A DNA stretch of 64,000 bases from Serilophus lunatus. Taxonomy: Eukaryota > Chordata > Aves > Passeriformes > Eurylaimidae. The DNA lies in assembly GCA_013399895.1 (NCBI GenBank), contig VXBA01000884.1, forward strand, positions 46,096 through 110,095, given 5' to 3'. A model generated the notes under the pieces. That model made no database searches. It worked only from the letters and a program-made list of their open reading frames with translations, and was not told the origin of the DNA. Positions 27,501 through 39,559 of this stretch are shown here, one piece after another. How positions within the stretch are numbered: the stretch's first letter is position 1; the number at the start of each line of letters is the position of its first letter. The translations under genes were made by a program, and so were the position numbers.

Positions 27501-27677
27501 ATTTTGTTGTAGTGCTCCAATTGTGTTAGCTTAAATATCTAGTTTTACAAATTACCTATCTGAAAGTTTTCATAATCCATTGTAAATTACCTCTGCCGGT
27601 CAATTAGTCAGGTAGGCAGGAAGTCCCACCCTGGCAGAGCATCAGTGTAAGACTCTTCTTTCTCAATTTTCCCTCAG
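24550..27677 (+). other. POU6F2: POU6F2 last intron, 3.1 kb
   Basis: The donor is GTAACA and the acceptor is a strong pyrimidine tract, TTTTCCCTCAG, ending at 27677. I recognise no transposable element in it. The block at about 26600-27450 is repeat-free, rich in TAAT-type homeodomain cores, and partly open in frame; it is discussed as a candidate conserved noncoding element. Confidence 0.85.
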
Positions 27678-28182
27678 ACACACCATCCTGAGAAGCCACT
27701 TTTTCCTACCACAGGAAGCCCAAGAGAACACTATAGCTAGCAGTCTGACAGCCAAACTGAACCCTGGCCTTTTGTATCCTGCCAGGTTTGAAAAGCTGGA
27801 CATCACCCCTAAAAGTGCCCAGAAGATAAAGCCGGTGCTTGAGCGGTGGATGGCTGAGGCTGAGGCCCGCCATCGAGCAGGTATGCAGAACCTTACCGAG
27901 TTTATTGGAAGCGAACCATCCAAAAAGCGCAAGAGGCGCACCTCATTCACGCCACAAGCCCTTGAAATCTTGAATGCCCACTTTGAGAAGAACACGCATC
28001 CCTCTGGGCAAGAAATGACAGAGATTGCAGAGAAACTGAACTATGACCGGGAAGTAGTTAGAGTTTGGTTCTGCAATAAGCGGCAAGCACTGAAGAACAC
28101 AATTAAACGTTTGAAACAACATGAGCCTGCAACAGCAGTTCCTATGGAGCCTTTAACAGACTCTCTGGAAGAAAACTCCTAA
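27678..28182 (+). CDS. POU6F2: POU6F2 terminal coding exon: POU-specific C-half and POU homeodomain
   Basis: The exon completes a split Arg codon, then reads HTILRSHFFLPQEAQENTIA and onward to the second half of the POU-specific domain (FEKLDITPKSAQKIKPVLER). A linker and basic KKRKRR nuclear-localisation-like patch follow. The 60-residue POU homeodomain lies at about 27925-28104 and contains the recognition-helix signature VVRVWFCNKRQ, with Cys50 and Asn51. The protein ends SLEENS with stop TAA at 28180-28182. The first 108 bases (27678-27785) are an optional in-frame segment because a second acceptor lies at 27784-27785. Joining to the previous exon gives Arg with either acceptor. The product is a nuclear DNA-binding regulator. 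No damage is visible. Confidence 0.97.
27784..27785 (+). other. POU6F2: Internal alternative 3' splice site of POU6F2 last exon
   Basis: The sequence CCTTTTGTATCCTGCCAG|G has a usable pyrimidine tract and an AG. Splicing here joins AG of the previous exon to G, giving Arg followed by FEKLDIT, the uninterrupted POU-specific domain. Using the upstream acceptor at 27676-27677 instead adds exactly 36 residues. Human POU6F2 is known to have such long and short forms, so I infer that both sites are used here. Confidence 0.85.
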
Positions 28183-31100
28183 AAATGAAACAAAACCAAA
28201 CAAAATCTCACACAGAATAAAACTGCACCAACAGAAACACAACCATTTGAACTCTGTGAAAATACCTATTCATCACCCTTGTAAGTAAAAGACTGAGAGA
28301 ACTACAAGAAGGACAGAACAGTTTATAGATGTCTGTGAGTTTTCCTATATATAAAAAAAAAACAACAAAACAAAGCAAAACAAAAAAAATACACAACACT
28401 TACTGTGTATGTGTCGTAGAATTAGTTCCCCCCCACCAAAAAAGAAAAAGCCAGTTTTTTTAAATGGACCTAAAGTAAACCAAATATCTGCTTACTTTTT
28501 TTCTGTATATTATGAAAATATGAACACATTTTAAGGAAAGACAAAACAAATTTAAAAAAAAGGAAAAAAGAAAAAAGCTTTTATCTGTTTAAAAGAGAAT
28601 ACAAGCCTGCCACCTGGAGGAGTGATTGTAGCCTTTCAGGTACCAAGTGCTGATTCACTATGAAAACTATTAACCAAAGTCAGAAACAAGGCATTGCAAA
28701 CTAGATTGTTAGTCTACTCTTTTATGAGTGTAAAATTGTGTTACGAATTTTTACGTTTGTATTTTGCAAAGAGAAAAACAACAGGATTAGTTGCTCTCAT
28801 CCTTGTTTGTACCCCCTGCAGGTGTGTACAAACAGGTGTTAAAGCCATTCCATAGTGGTCACCTCCTTTTCTTTTAGTCAAGAGTATTGCAATCTCCTAG
28901 TGTTTGGGTGCCAAAAATAACCTCTTTTTATTGTGATTTGTGGAGTTTGGTATTTTACTTCTAAGGATGTATGTCTTGGTTTGCATTTCTTTTTCTTATT
29001 TTTTTTTCTGATTCAATCTACTGCTTCCTCCCTTCCAGCTCATTCTTCACCCCTTGCCCAAGCCCACATGACCCAATAGAGTTTGAAGACTTTAAAAAGA
29101 AAAGTAAAATCTGAACACTTTTATATTGATACTGTCAAATGCAATAGAAGACAAAGAAGGATTAAGATTATGTCTGATGGGCTGTCAGTCCACATTGATC
29201 ATTGTGCTTCTTGTCTAATGTGTGGCTTGGGATTTCTCTGTCCTTTTGCCGTGAACTTGGAGAGGTTACTAAACTCATTTTGTAGTATAAATACAAACTG
29301 CACACTTGGTTCAGTACTGCATCTATATTATGTTTCCCTTTGAAGCAATTTCTCTTCAAAGTCTGCTAGCCAAAGAAATTCCTTGAGATTCTCATGAAAA
29401 CAAATGGACAGGACAAGAAGTGATGAGGATGTTTTGATCATTACATCACAATGGACTGTTTCAATGATGGTTCTTTGTTCCTTCTGCCTTTTTTTTATGT
29501 CATCCTGTTGACTTCTTCAGTAGGAGGATACGTTTCTGCAAGTGTTTGCTGTGGCCACTAGCTAGCCTAAGCAGTTGGGATATCAGGGAGCCCATTGAAT
29601 ATCCCTTGGCAATATAAGGTGGGTCACCTGCAATATTTCAGGTGAACTGATTTTCTTTTAAAGACAGTTTATCTCTGTGGCTTCCTTTTTGACTGGACAA
29701 GCATATGCTAAAATACTGTGGTCATTAGATGTAAAAGTATACTAGGGTTCCAGGGAAGAAGGTGTTACAGGTTCTTGAATGGAGTATAGGCTGACCTGTG
29801 AAGGTCATCTGCAATTTTCATCTTGGGCTGAGTTCTGCTACAGGCTTTGGTGTTCAGCCCACTGTTAGGGTAGAAGCTGCATCTTGATCAGGTCTTCCCA
29901 AAAGAAAACATCAGGGATTTGGTTCAGCTCACTGTAGAGACAGTAGAGTAAAATTCTGCTGATATAACTCCTGACTGCATTCCTTGACTTCGGTATGGTT
30001 GTACTGGATTTTTGCTGGTCTACCCAGGACGCTGAGGGAAGTTCCTGAAGTGCTGGAGTCTTCAAATAACACCTCTCTTACTACAGAGGTTTTAAGAACT
30101 CAAGGCTATATGCAAAACTTAGTGAAAGATACAGACTTTCATTGGTTTCAATAGACTTTGAATCTGGATCTCGCTATTTTATTAATAGTATTTACCTTGT
30201 AGAGTGTGGTATTTGCTGCATGGTTGGTGGAGTTTTAAGGTTTCAGAGACCATCATCTAGGCCAGAAACTGCTTCTAAATGTGAGCACTCTCAAAGGTCA
30301 GAGCTGGAGAGCACTGACAATCCAGTACTCCAGGATGGACTCACATCCAGCAAGTGCATTTTAGACTTTAAGCTTCAGCAGGGTGTGCTTAAGGTTATTT
30401 TCAGTATTGCTTTTATGAGGAGGAGAGTGAGAATTGTTATTGACTCCTTTTCAACTATTGATATATAAATAACTGCTGGGAGAAAAAACAACTCAGTAAC
30501 CACAGGCAAATTGTGAAGGACAAAAACGCCAAGCTGAGTATGTAAAGTGAGTCTCCCAGAAACATCTGCCCCTCTAGGTTTTCTTTTTACCCTCTCTCCA
30601 TAGATACTATATCCACAGAAGTATCTCTGTTATCTACATCACATAGACCTAAATTTGTGGCTACAGTTCAATTTGCATAATGATCAGACCACCATCCAGA
30701 AGCCAACAGGGAAGCAGTGAAGAACAGATCGTATTTGGAAGCAGACACTCTGGAAATCCTACGCATGTCTCCAGGACACCTCTAATTGCCCAGTCATTAA
30801 AGCCACATACACGGTTGCCTGTTCAGTCATCCTTAAGGCTGTACCATCATCCCCATAAACAACCTGGAAACAAAACCATCACCCATTCTTTGCCTAAAAA
30901 CTAAATTTCCAATTCTCCCAGGGACTGCTCTAAATTCTGTGAAGAAACATACCCCAAGAAGAAAAGTTAACTAAACAGTGTATGAAAGATACTAAATGTT
31001 TAAAAATATGCTGGCAGTAGTTACATAAGCTCTCTTCTCTTCCAAAGTACAGATCGGAAAGATATAACTAGGACAGAGAAACTGTAAAATAAGTATAAAT

Positions 31101-31541
31101 TGCCAGCCTGGAAGAAAAAATAATATTCATCCCTCAGTCTTAAAACCATTCATGTGCAGTGATTTTTTTTACAGTTTTCTAATTTTGTATTATGTTTTGT
31201 AAATTATTAATAAAGTGATTTAATGCTTCTTATATTAATTTTTTTATAAACAAATTTTTGCTATGAGGCATAAATGGTGCCTGAACAGTTTCTTAGGAAG
31301 ATATATTATGTATGAGTCATACATGTTCAGGAGGCCATAAATATTTTGTTTTATTTTATTACTGGAAACATTTCTCATTTCCATTTGTAAACAACTGTCA
31401 TGTATTGATAACATTTGAATACCTTTTAATTTTGCATGTGACTAAAAGATAGATTGCTACCAGCAAATGAAACAAAAGTCTCTTCAGTCATATGTGAAGT
31501 TTTAATGGTTTTCCAATTTATTGATCATTGAATTTTTTTAA

Positions 31542-31558
31542 ATATATATATATATATA
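31542..31558. repeat. TA dinucleotide repeat in 3' UTR
   Basis: About eight uninterrupted TA units lie within the inferred POU6F2 3' UTR. Confidence 0.9.
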
Positions 31559-31688
31559 AATATTATTTGAATTATGAACCAAGGGTTCACTTACTGTTCT
31601 GGTTTTGTCTTTTTATGTTTTTCACTAAAAAACAGTTGAAGAAGTCAAATGCATTCAAAGGGTTCCAATTTCTTTATGTTACTACTGC

Positions 31689-31718
31689 AAAAAAAAAAAA
31701 GCCAAAAAAAAAAAAAAA
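31689..31718. repeat. A-rich runs in 3' UTR
   Basis: Runs of 12 and 15 A are separated by GCC, and the tract continues as GA-rich sequence to about 31780. It could prime cDNA synthesis internally and mimic a poly(A) end. Confidence 0.9.
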
Positions 31719-31953
31719 GAGAAAAAAGAAAAAGAGATAACAAGGAAACAAAAAGGAGCTAGGAAGGAACAAGTAGAGGCGTATCAAAGAACTCAAGCTA
31801 TAACCAAAAAGAAATATGAAAAATGCCTTTGCTCGTCTTCTCAATGCTGGACCAAAGCTCAATGTATGTAGGTATATGCACATTGTATAGATATGGCTAA
31901 ATGTTGCTGACAATCTTGCAATACTAAACTGTTACTATTAAAAAACATACAAT

Positions 31954-31959
31954 AATAAA
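31954..31959 (+). promoter_or_regulatory. POU6F2: Candidate proximal poly(A) signal
   Basis: This AATAAA is followed within 10 bases by a GT-rich stretch (TTGTTCGGTGTTTT), the usual downstream element. It may give a 3' UTR about 0.7 kb shorter than the distal sites. Confidence 0.45.
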
Positions 31960-32170
31960 ATTGTTCGGTGTTTTACCTCAGCACTCTACTTGTACCCAGT
32001 TATTGACCAACTTTCAAATAAGGTAAGAGAGGAAATTGATTTCCATGTCAATGTTTGACTGTAAAATCTGTTTGGAAAACATTTTGTAATGAGCTTTTTG
32101 TCACGTGGTATGCTTGTTTCCAACATGAGATTATGTGGGGCACATTTGTTTATTTATTGTTAAAAAGTGA

Positions 32171-32215
32171 TATTATTATTATTAATTATTATTATTATTA
32201 TTATTATTATTATTT
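32171..32215. repeat. TTA trinucleotide microsatellite in 3' UTR
   Basis: About 14 TTA/ATT units occur with one interruption. It is likely length-variable. Confidence 0.95.
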
Positions 32216-32490
32216 TTGTCCTATGTGCTATAATCTACAGAATGGTCACCAGGGTCACTTATGAAGCACTACAAAGAGATCTGTTTTTCCATGCATGGAG
32301 CATGCAGTGGGAAAGATGGCAGTACAAAATGGACTGTATTATGTCGCTAAAAAATACCAATTAATACAAAAGGAGTCGATATGGTGGACTTGGGACCAAG
32401 GAAACAAACTGGATATTTAGAAGCTCCTTTCTACTCTGACTTTGAAACCAAAGCTGATTTATCTGCACAGATTGCTTAACATTGAAAAAA

Positions 32491-32522
32491 ACAAACAAAC
32501 AAACAAACAAAAAAAAAAAAAA
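32491..32522. repeat. AAAC repeat and A run
   Basis: Five AAAC units are followed by a 14-base A run, about 45 bases before the distal poly(A) signal. Confidence 0.9.
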
Positions 32523-32566
32523 CCTGACAAATTCTGTACTTAATCTAGAGCAATATCTGTATGGTC

Positions 32567-32639
32567 AATAAAGCTGCACTTTGTGTATTTCTTAACAGCT
32601 TCAGATCTGTCACTTTTAATTTGTACCATAAAAAATAAA
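32567..32639 (+). promoter_or_regulatory. POU6F2: Distal tandem poly(A) signals of POU6F2
   Basis: AATAAA occurs at 32567-32572 and again at 32634-32639. Each is followed by T/GT-rich sequence (TTTGTGTATTTCTT and TTCATGTGTTTGTCTT). This paired arrangement is the best candidate for the transcript end, near 32590-32660. Confidence 0.65.
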
Positions 32640-32660
32640 GAATTGTTTGACATGAAAAAT

Positions 32661-35600
32661 ATGCTCCTTTCATGTGTTTGTCTTAAATCTCATGCATTAT
32701 TCACATTATCTGAGCTCACGTAATTTCACATCAGTTCAGTACAAAAATAGTTAAACGCTTGAAAGAAAGCAAATCCATTTGCACTGTGGAGTATAATTTC
32801 ATCCGCAAAACCAAACACTGTTTCTGCACCCAGACTGGGTGCATGCATTTGTGATGTCTTATTTTCTCTACAGGTATGGAGAGTAGAGGACTACCTCAGG
32901 CATTCTGGAATCACTCAGGTGAGTGTGTATTATCCCCCAGGACAAATGGAGCAAAGCACAGGAGGACATGAAGCCAGAAACAGTGTACCTCCCCTTGCTT
33001 CCATAATTCCTTAACAAAATCCTGGTAAATGATAGAAGAGGAGTGTGGTAATGAGACTGAGTCAGACACTCAAAAGATTTCTCTTGCATTTGTGCAGAGC
33101 TCATGAGGTTCATTGCTCATTTATTTCTGTAATTATGATATTAGATCACAGAAATGCCTGTTTTTCAGGCCATTTGCTTTGAGTCATATGTAGTTCTGTC
33201 TACATATATGACTCTGAAAAATCTACACTTTTTGGAAAATGAATTAGTTGTATTATGGAGTTGTTCTGGAAAAAACTCAATCTATAAATAAAAGCTCTGG
33301 AATCTTGGACTACTGTGTTTAATAGTCCAAGGAAAAAGAACTTTTGCAAAGACTTTTTCCTTTGATTTTGTTAAATATTGTTTTATATTCCCAGTATCTC
33401 ATGTTAAATAATAAAAAATGAAACCAAAATATTTATTTGCATAGAAAACACTGGGAGTATCTGGAATATTAATTTATGCTGAATGTTTTCCCAGATTGGA
33501 ATTTCCTTTTTCCATGCATTTTTTTCTCTATTTTAGGGGATACATAGGAAAGAGGAAAAAAGGTACCTTTTTTCTAGATGTGCTGATAGAGGCTGCATAA
33601 AAAGGCAAAGATGGATGAGGTCCAACCTTTTGTTAGACCAGTAGTTATATGTGGAAAAATTAGGCAAATTTTTAAATGCTTCTTTGGTCTGAAACAACAG
33701 AAGCTGAATCCAAAGGCAAAGAGAAGCTGAGAACAAAGAGAAAGAAGTCATTTCTTGGTACTACCTACACTGTCATTTTGCTATATCAAGGGCTAACCCC
33801 TCATCTGCCTGCTTCATTTCAAAAGTAGTGACCACAAGTTTCCACACACCACCCACTCAAAGGGAGTGTCAACACAATTAACCCCCCCGAGGGATGCCTT
33901 GGGACTGCATAGCCTTTACATGTACCCATTGGTAAGTACTCTTATGGTGTAGGTAAGGACAGCCTAGCACACCCTAGACCTATGGAGGCACCCAAATTGT
34001 ATCACTTCTCTAGGCACCATGTTTCTAACCATGGTCTAACAGCCATACTTCAAACCCACATAATTGACCTACTTAATACAATATAAGCGTGGCAAGAATG
34101 AACCTCTGTGCTTTCACACCAACTACTAAAAGCTGAATATGTACCTTTTCACTCAATAATAACAAAACAACAAGCCTGGTTAGAGGCTTTTCCCCCCTGC
34201 CCTATTTAAAGATGCAAAAATTCCTCTTTTGATAATACTATAGGTTTCTTAGCTGCCTCATAGGCAATTGACCCTATCTAGCCATTATAGATCCAAATAT
34301 CTTGGATCTAGTTTGTTGCAAGAAAAAGTGACTTTGCAAATTGAATCAATTATGCTCCCACTGTTCACTGAAATCTCAAAACAGATCCTGCCTTAAAGCC
34401 ACTGAATGCTGACTATAAGACTTCACATCCCTTATTGACTGCTTAAAAATCAAATTTCTAGAACTTGGCTATGACACTACTTCAGAGCTCCTTAGGTGCA
34501 ACATAAAGGACAAAGAGTTTTAGGAGCACAATACTTTTCATGCCTCTCTTTTGTAACTTCTGGGGATGGGGGAGCAGGAAACCATATTTGCAATATTCTT
34601 AATAAACAATGAACTCTGTCTTTGCCTAGCTCTCCCTTAAGACAGGTGTGGTGGGAGGAGAGCTGGCACTAAGGTCAGAGAACTACATAGAAGCTGTAGA
34701 ATACATGTTTTTATACAGCGTATTCCCCTGCTTTAGGACTGACCACAGTATCACACCTGTGAGAAAATCTTATAGTACTAGCAGGGTTTTGATAAGTAAA
34801 GATCCTCTTCTACTGACTTAAACTTCAATTAAACAAGCACTCAGAAAAAAAAACAGACTTATTAAGACAGACGGTTCTCTTGGGGTTTGTTTTTTAATCT
34901 GAGAATTCAGATTTAATATGAATCAGTCCCATATGAGATTGTGAAGTTCCTGAAAATAAATGATAATTAAAGACTTGGAAAAATGTTTTCCTTCTCTCTC
35001 CTGTGCTCAACAGACCTGTAGGTTGTTTTTTTCTCTCATTCACAGTCCTTTACTGTTGCATTTTGCCACACTATGGACAGGCAACAGTGGTCAGGACTGA
35101 GAAGAGGGTAGCCCAGCAGCACTGACCATGTTTTTCAATCCAGACCCCAATTGCCCTGGTTTCTCTAAACTTCCAGTAACAGCTGTCTATAATCCACCAA
35201 AGCAGCTGCAGGCAGGATGTGTAGCAGTTCATGTAATAATGAGCCTTTCATTTTACTGGGCACTGAACTTCTTGTATTTTCAGTAGCCTCATGTCAAAAC
35301 ACTTCTCAACCCCGAGAGCTCTCTGTGTGATCATTGGCACATTCAGTGTGAGTAGGTCTTGGATCAGGCCACAAACTCACACACAAAACCAAGAGCCAGC
35401 AAAAAAATGGCTTTGGAGGTACTAAAACTGTGGTAGGGTCTACATGAGTGGGCCAGTCCTAAAACAACGCAAGATTCTGTTTTTGTGGTGTAGCAGCTTA
35501 AAATTGTTGCTCAGACCCCATCAGCATAGCATCAACAAGCTTGTCAGCTATAGAGTCACCCCCTTCTTTTCAAACATCATGTAGCGTTGGTGTTCAGCTA

Positions 35601-35713
35601 ACGGGCTCCTGGTTTTCAGTGAAAAAAAATCCATGCTCCATCCAATCTGTCCATCAGTACCATGAGCAGGAAGATCTCTCACCCTTTATGTTCTCGGCCA
35701 GTGATGGCCCCAG
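32661..35713. other. Intergenic sequence with a hairpin cluster
   Basis: I find no gene or recognised transposon here. The stretch 33152-33362 contains four consecutive short inverted repeats (see findings). Further AATAAA hexamers at 33287 and 33410 leave open a longer POU6F2 3' UTR. Confidence 0.6.
33152..33362. repeat. Chain of four short inverted repeats
   Basis: The arms are 33152-33160 with 33166-33175; 33181-33193 with 33200-33214; 33304-33312 with 33323-33331; and 33329-33338 with 33353-33362. The third and fourth stems overlap by three bases and would compete. The arms are 9-15 bases with loops of 5-14 bases. Confidence 0.8.
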
Positions 35714-36931
35714 AATAGTGTTGGCATTTGAGGGGTGCTGGGGTCTCTTTTGGGGTTGTCGGGGGGGGGGGCTTCGGGTCTCGGGGTGGTCTTGGGGGGT
35801 GTCCTTGGGCTTTCGGAAGGGAAGAATGTGTAAGGAGTGCCCACTTACCACACTGCACATATTGCGCGATGCCACTGTGGTCCCAACACGGGCAGCTGTG
35901 GTGCCACTGCAGTCCCAGCAGCGGCAGTGAGCAAAATGGGGTGACGGGCAGAACTGCACTGTGAGTGCCGCTGCCGAACCCCGGCATGCCCACGGGCAAC
36001 GGCGGGGACATGGCCGCCCAGCGGGGTGGCGCAGGAGGTGCAGTCCCAGCAGCTCTCAGCTTGTGGGCAGAGACATGCTGTGAATGCCAGCGCTGGACCC
36101 CGGCGCAGCCGTGGCTGGCAGCTGCTTATGGACAGCGGCAGGGGTACCGCATTGGCATCGTGCTGGCGGTGGCCACGTGGAGGGGTGGTAGACACTTTGA
36201 GGGTGCCACAGGGTGGCCCGCAGCCAGAAAAAAAGATGGCGCCTCGAGTCCTGAACACGTGGTCTCCGGCGGGAACCACCATTTTGCCTGTACTGAAAAC
36301 CCTGGAAAAGAGGCAGAGCTTGGCTCCACTGGCCAATGAGGAGACAGCTTGGCCAGGAAGAAGACAGCGAGATTCACGCAAGACCTAGAGGGCTTAAAAG
36401 GCCAAGCACGGAGGTCCTTCTTCTCTTCGGCTTCCTTTTCCTAGGGGCAAAGCACACGGCTCCTCTCCTCCCAGGTCTCAGACCCTGCGGCGTGACTCCA
36501 CCCATTCTTCTCGTCACTGAAGCGAAGTCCAGCTTGATAGCAAGTAGCCATTTCCCAAAGGTTTCCTGGGAGGGGATTGCTTTTCACTTCTTTTTGTGTT
36601 TTGCAGAAAACCTCGAGGGCCAGGAGTGACACCATCAGAGAGGGAGGGAGAGAGACGGCTTCCCTCCCCCTCCCCCTGTTTTCTCAGTTAGTCACCTAGC
36701 TTGGAAAGCAGTTCCTTTTTTGTTTTTGTCCCTTTTTTCCCTTTTTTTTGTTTTCTGCATGTCGAGTGTTTCTCTGTGTAAATTTTAAGTCTCCGTAAGC
36801 TGTCCCTTTTTCCCTATTTTAAACCCCAAGTAATAAACTGTTCCCCTGCTGCTAATTTTGTTCAGTTTTCCGTCATCTTTGTTGTGCACACCCCTTAGGT
36901 GATAAAAAGTGGTTCAAACCACCACAAATAG
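35714..36931 (+). mobile_element. Solo LTR of an endogenous retrovirus, plus orientation
   Basis: The LTR runs 35719-36926 (1208 bases), starts TGTTGGCATTTG and ends CCACCACA. It is flanked by a perfect 5-base duplication, AATAG, at 35714-35718 and 36927-36931, as left by integrase. Inside are a CCAAT box (36333-36337), a TATA-like TTAAAA (36394-36399) and an AATAAA (36832-36837), in the order expected for U3, R and U5. The first 600 bases are GC-rich with imperfect internal repeats of TGCCACTGCAGTCCCAGCAG type. No retroviral coding region adjoins it, so the internal part was probably lost by recombination between two LTRs. Five-base duplications suggest an ERVL-like group, but the family is not certain. 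Open frames over it on both strands are a product of GC content. Confidence 0.93.
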
Positions 36932-37153
36932 TTCCTCAAATGGTCTCAGGATGCTGAAGGTCTTAGAAGATTGTAAGATGCTGAGACTGCACAAATCTGA
37001 ACTGTGTGGCAACATGCAATTAATCCTGGGGGTTCCAGGATTGTCCCAGCAGCACAGATTTCCTGGCTGTAGCATGTGACCTCTGCACACCCACACTTTT
37101 TTTTTAATCCGTTGAAGAGCTCATGCTTACATTCAGTTATTCCTGTTAGTTTA

Positions 37154-38405
37154 TAATCATAAAATCATTAAATGGTTTGGATTGGAAAGGACCTTAAAGA
37201 TTATCTAGTTCCAACCCTGCCAGGGACAGGAACACCTTTCATTAGACTAAGTTGTTCAGAACCACCCAGCCTGGCCTTGAACACCTCCAGGTATGGGGCA
37301 TCCACAATTTCTCTGGGCAACCTGTTCCAGTGCCTCACTATGCTTAGAACTTCCTCCTAACATCTAATCTAAACTTACTCTTTTTTAGTTTGAATCCATT
37401 TGCCCTTTTCCTGTCACTACATGCTCTTGTAAAATGTCCCTCTCTTGCAAGCTCCCATCAGGTACTGGAAGCTGCAATTAAGTCACACTAAAGCCTTCTC
37501 TTTTCCAGGCTGAACAATTTTCTCAGCCTTTCCTCATAGGAGAGGTGCTCCATCTCACTAATCATCTTGTTAGCCTCTCATCTGGACTTGCTCCAACAGG
37601 TCAATATCCTTCCTGTGCTGGGGATCCCAGAGCTAGACTCAATACTGCATGCAGGGTCTCACCAGGATTGAGTGCAGGGGAGGAATCACACCCTCGCCCT
37701 GCTGACCACCCTGATTTGGATGCAGCCCAGGACACATTTGGCTTTCAGGACTGCAAATGCACACTGTTGGCTCATGTCCAGTCTCTCATCCACCAGCACC
37801 CCCAAGTCTTTCTCAGCAGGGCTGCTCTTGATCTGTTCATCCTCCAGCCTTTATTGATACTAGGGATTGCCCTGACCCAATTGCAGCACCCTATACTTGA
37901 TCTTGTTAAGCCATATGAGATTCCCATAGGTCCACTTCTCAAGCTTGTCCAGGTCCCTCTGGGTGGATCCCATCCTTCAGGTATGGCAACTGCACCACCC
38001 AGCTTGACGTCATCAGCAAATTTGCTGACAGTGCATTCAATCCCTTCGCCTGTGTTATTAATGAAGTTATGAAATAACACTGGTCCCAGTACAGACCCCT
38101 GAGGGACACAACTTATCATTGATGCCCATTGGGATTCTGAGTCATTGACCTTGGTGAAGCTGTGCTGGCTGTCTCAAATCACCTCTTTGTCCTTCATGTG
38201 CTGTAGCATGACTTCTAGGAGGATCTGTTCCATGGTCTTCCAAGGCACAGAGGTGAGGCTGACAGGTTGGTAGTTTCCTAGCATCCTCTTTTCTACCCTT
38301 TTTTAAGATGCCTACAATGTTTTTCCTTTTCCAGTTACCTGTGACTTCCACCTGACAGCCATGACTTTTGAAATATCATGGAGAGTGTCTTGGCCACTCA
38401 TCAGC
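37154..38405 (-). mobile_element. CR1 LINE fragment with reverse-transcriptase coding
   Basis: The minus strand ends at 37154 with the CR1 3' signature (plus strand AATGGTTTGGATTGGAAAGG, ACCTTAAAGATTATCTAG). Upstream on the minus strand, translation of 37772-38119 gives VPQGSVLGPVLFHNFINN and SKFADDVKLGG. The ADD in the latter is the catalytic aspartate pair of the reverse-transcriptase palm. At 38142-38351 the frame reads GNWKRKNIVGILKKGRKEDA, the conserved CR1 finger region. Shifts of frame and in-frame changes show it is dead. It is 5' truncated near 38405. Confidence 0.93.
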
Positions 38406-39536
38406 CAATTCCAACTAATGCTATTACTTTTTAATACCTTGTGTCCTTCTGAACTGTTGATACATTTCCTCTTAAACATATTAACTTGTCTTTTAAATAT
38501 CAACTAAAATGAAAAAGAAGACAAAGCTATGAAGATACTTTAATTTATTTTCGCAAAGAAGGCGCTATGGTGGGTTTTTTCCATTTATCCTCTGTCCTTT
38601 TGACATTTTCAGCTCAATTACGTGTTCTTAAACAGAGGAGCATGAAACCTTTTCCAAAATTACTCCTCAATTCATTCAGGTTAAAAGCAGCTGAAGAGAA
38701 ACAGCTATTTCTTGATCAGCAGGAGCTATTTTCAGTTACTTCAGTATTTACAGCTGTGGAATCTAAAGAGACTGATCTTTTAAGTTCATAATGTATATAA
38801 CTTCATTTGTTCAAATAGTGTTAATTATGTTTTAATGCTACCTTCATAGACACATTTAGTGACATGTAAGTCTTTACAGGATTGGATCTACCTTAGGCAT
38901 TTGTGAATCAACACTCATATTTATCGCTTTTTCTAGCTCATTCATCAGTAAATCTTTAGATGCCCTTTATTATTTTTGAAACACAAACAACTCAGAGGGG
39001 ACTGTATCTCAACAGGAAAGGTATGTGTATGTTCCTTCTAAAGTCTATAGAACTCTCTCCTATTTCTGGCTCAGCAGTTGACTGTCAAAAATGTTGCTGA
39101 AGATAATCTGTATGGCAACATGGAGGTAAACAGGATAAACACAAGAGCATGAGCCACTAAATACTTTTTAAATATTCTCTAATTTTTCACTCCATTTAAG
39201 ATCCTTCTTTCTGGAGGTAACCTTAACATATTCACATACTGACCACAAATAGAGGTAATTTAAAGCAGCACCATTTTGTGTCTGTGGTATACCTAATCCC
39301 AGCCATGTGCATCAGCAACCTGACTCTAAGACTTATCAGCTGGTCTGGGGAATCAAATCTCACCAGGTGGTCTGTACATTCAGAGTAATGAATGTGAAGA
39401 GCAGGGATCAAAAATCCACACTGTTGTAAGTACTTTACAGGTCATGATACCTTCAAAGAAATTATTCAATAGGCAATATGTAATAAAGACCTCATCTGAA
39501 AAAGACAAAACTCACAGTTATTTGTTAAAAAAAAGC

Positions 39537-39559
39537 AAAAAAAAAAAAAAAAAAAAAAA
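39537..39559. repeat. A homopolymer run
   Basis: A run of 23 A is preceded by another A-rich stretch. No adjoining retrotransposon is recognised. Confidence 0.95.

Larger units (their letters stand above)
28183..32660 (+). other. POU6F2: POU6F2 3' untranslated region
   Basis: The region after the stop codon is AT-rich, free of recognised transposons, and runs to tandem AATAAA signals at 32567 and 32634. Earlier AATAAA hexamers are at 28216, 31209 and 31954, so shorter transcripts are possible; the one 34 bases after the stop is unlikely to be used. It contains A-rich runs (31689-31718), a TA repeat, a TTA repeat and an AAAC repeat. The extent is inferred from the signals only; no transcript evidence is available. 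Confidence 0.65.

Noticed and set aside
28216..28221. AATAAA 34 bases after the POU6F2 stop as the main poly(A) signal
   Set aside because: The downstream stretch is A-rich without a clear GT-rich element, and better-placed signals exist at 31954-32639.
35541..36388. Several 100-178-codon frames on both strands
   Set aside because: They overlap each other in the GC-rich half of the plus-strand solo LTR; GC content alone explains the lack of stops.
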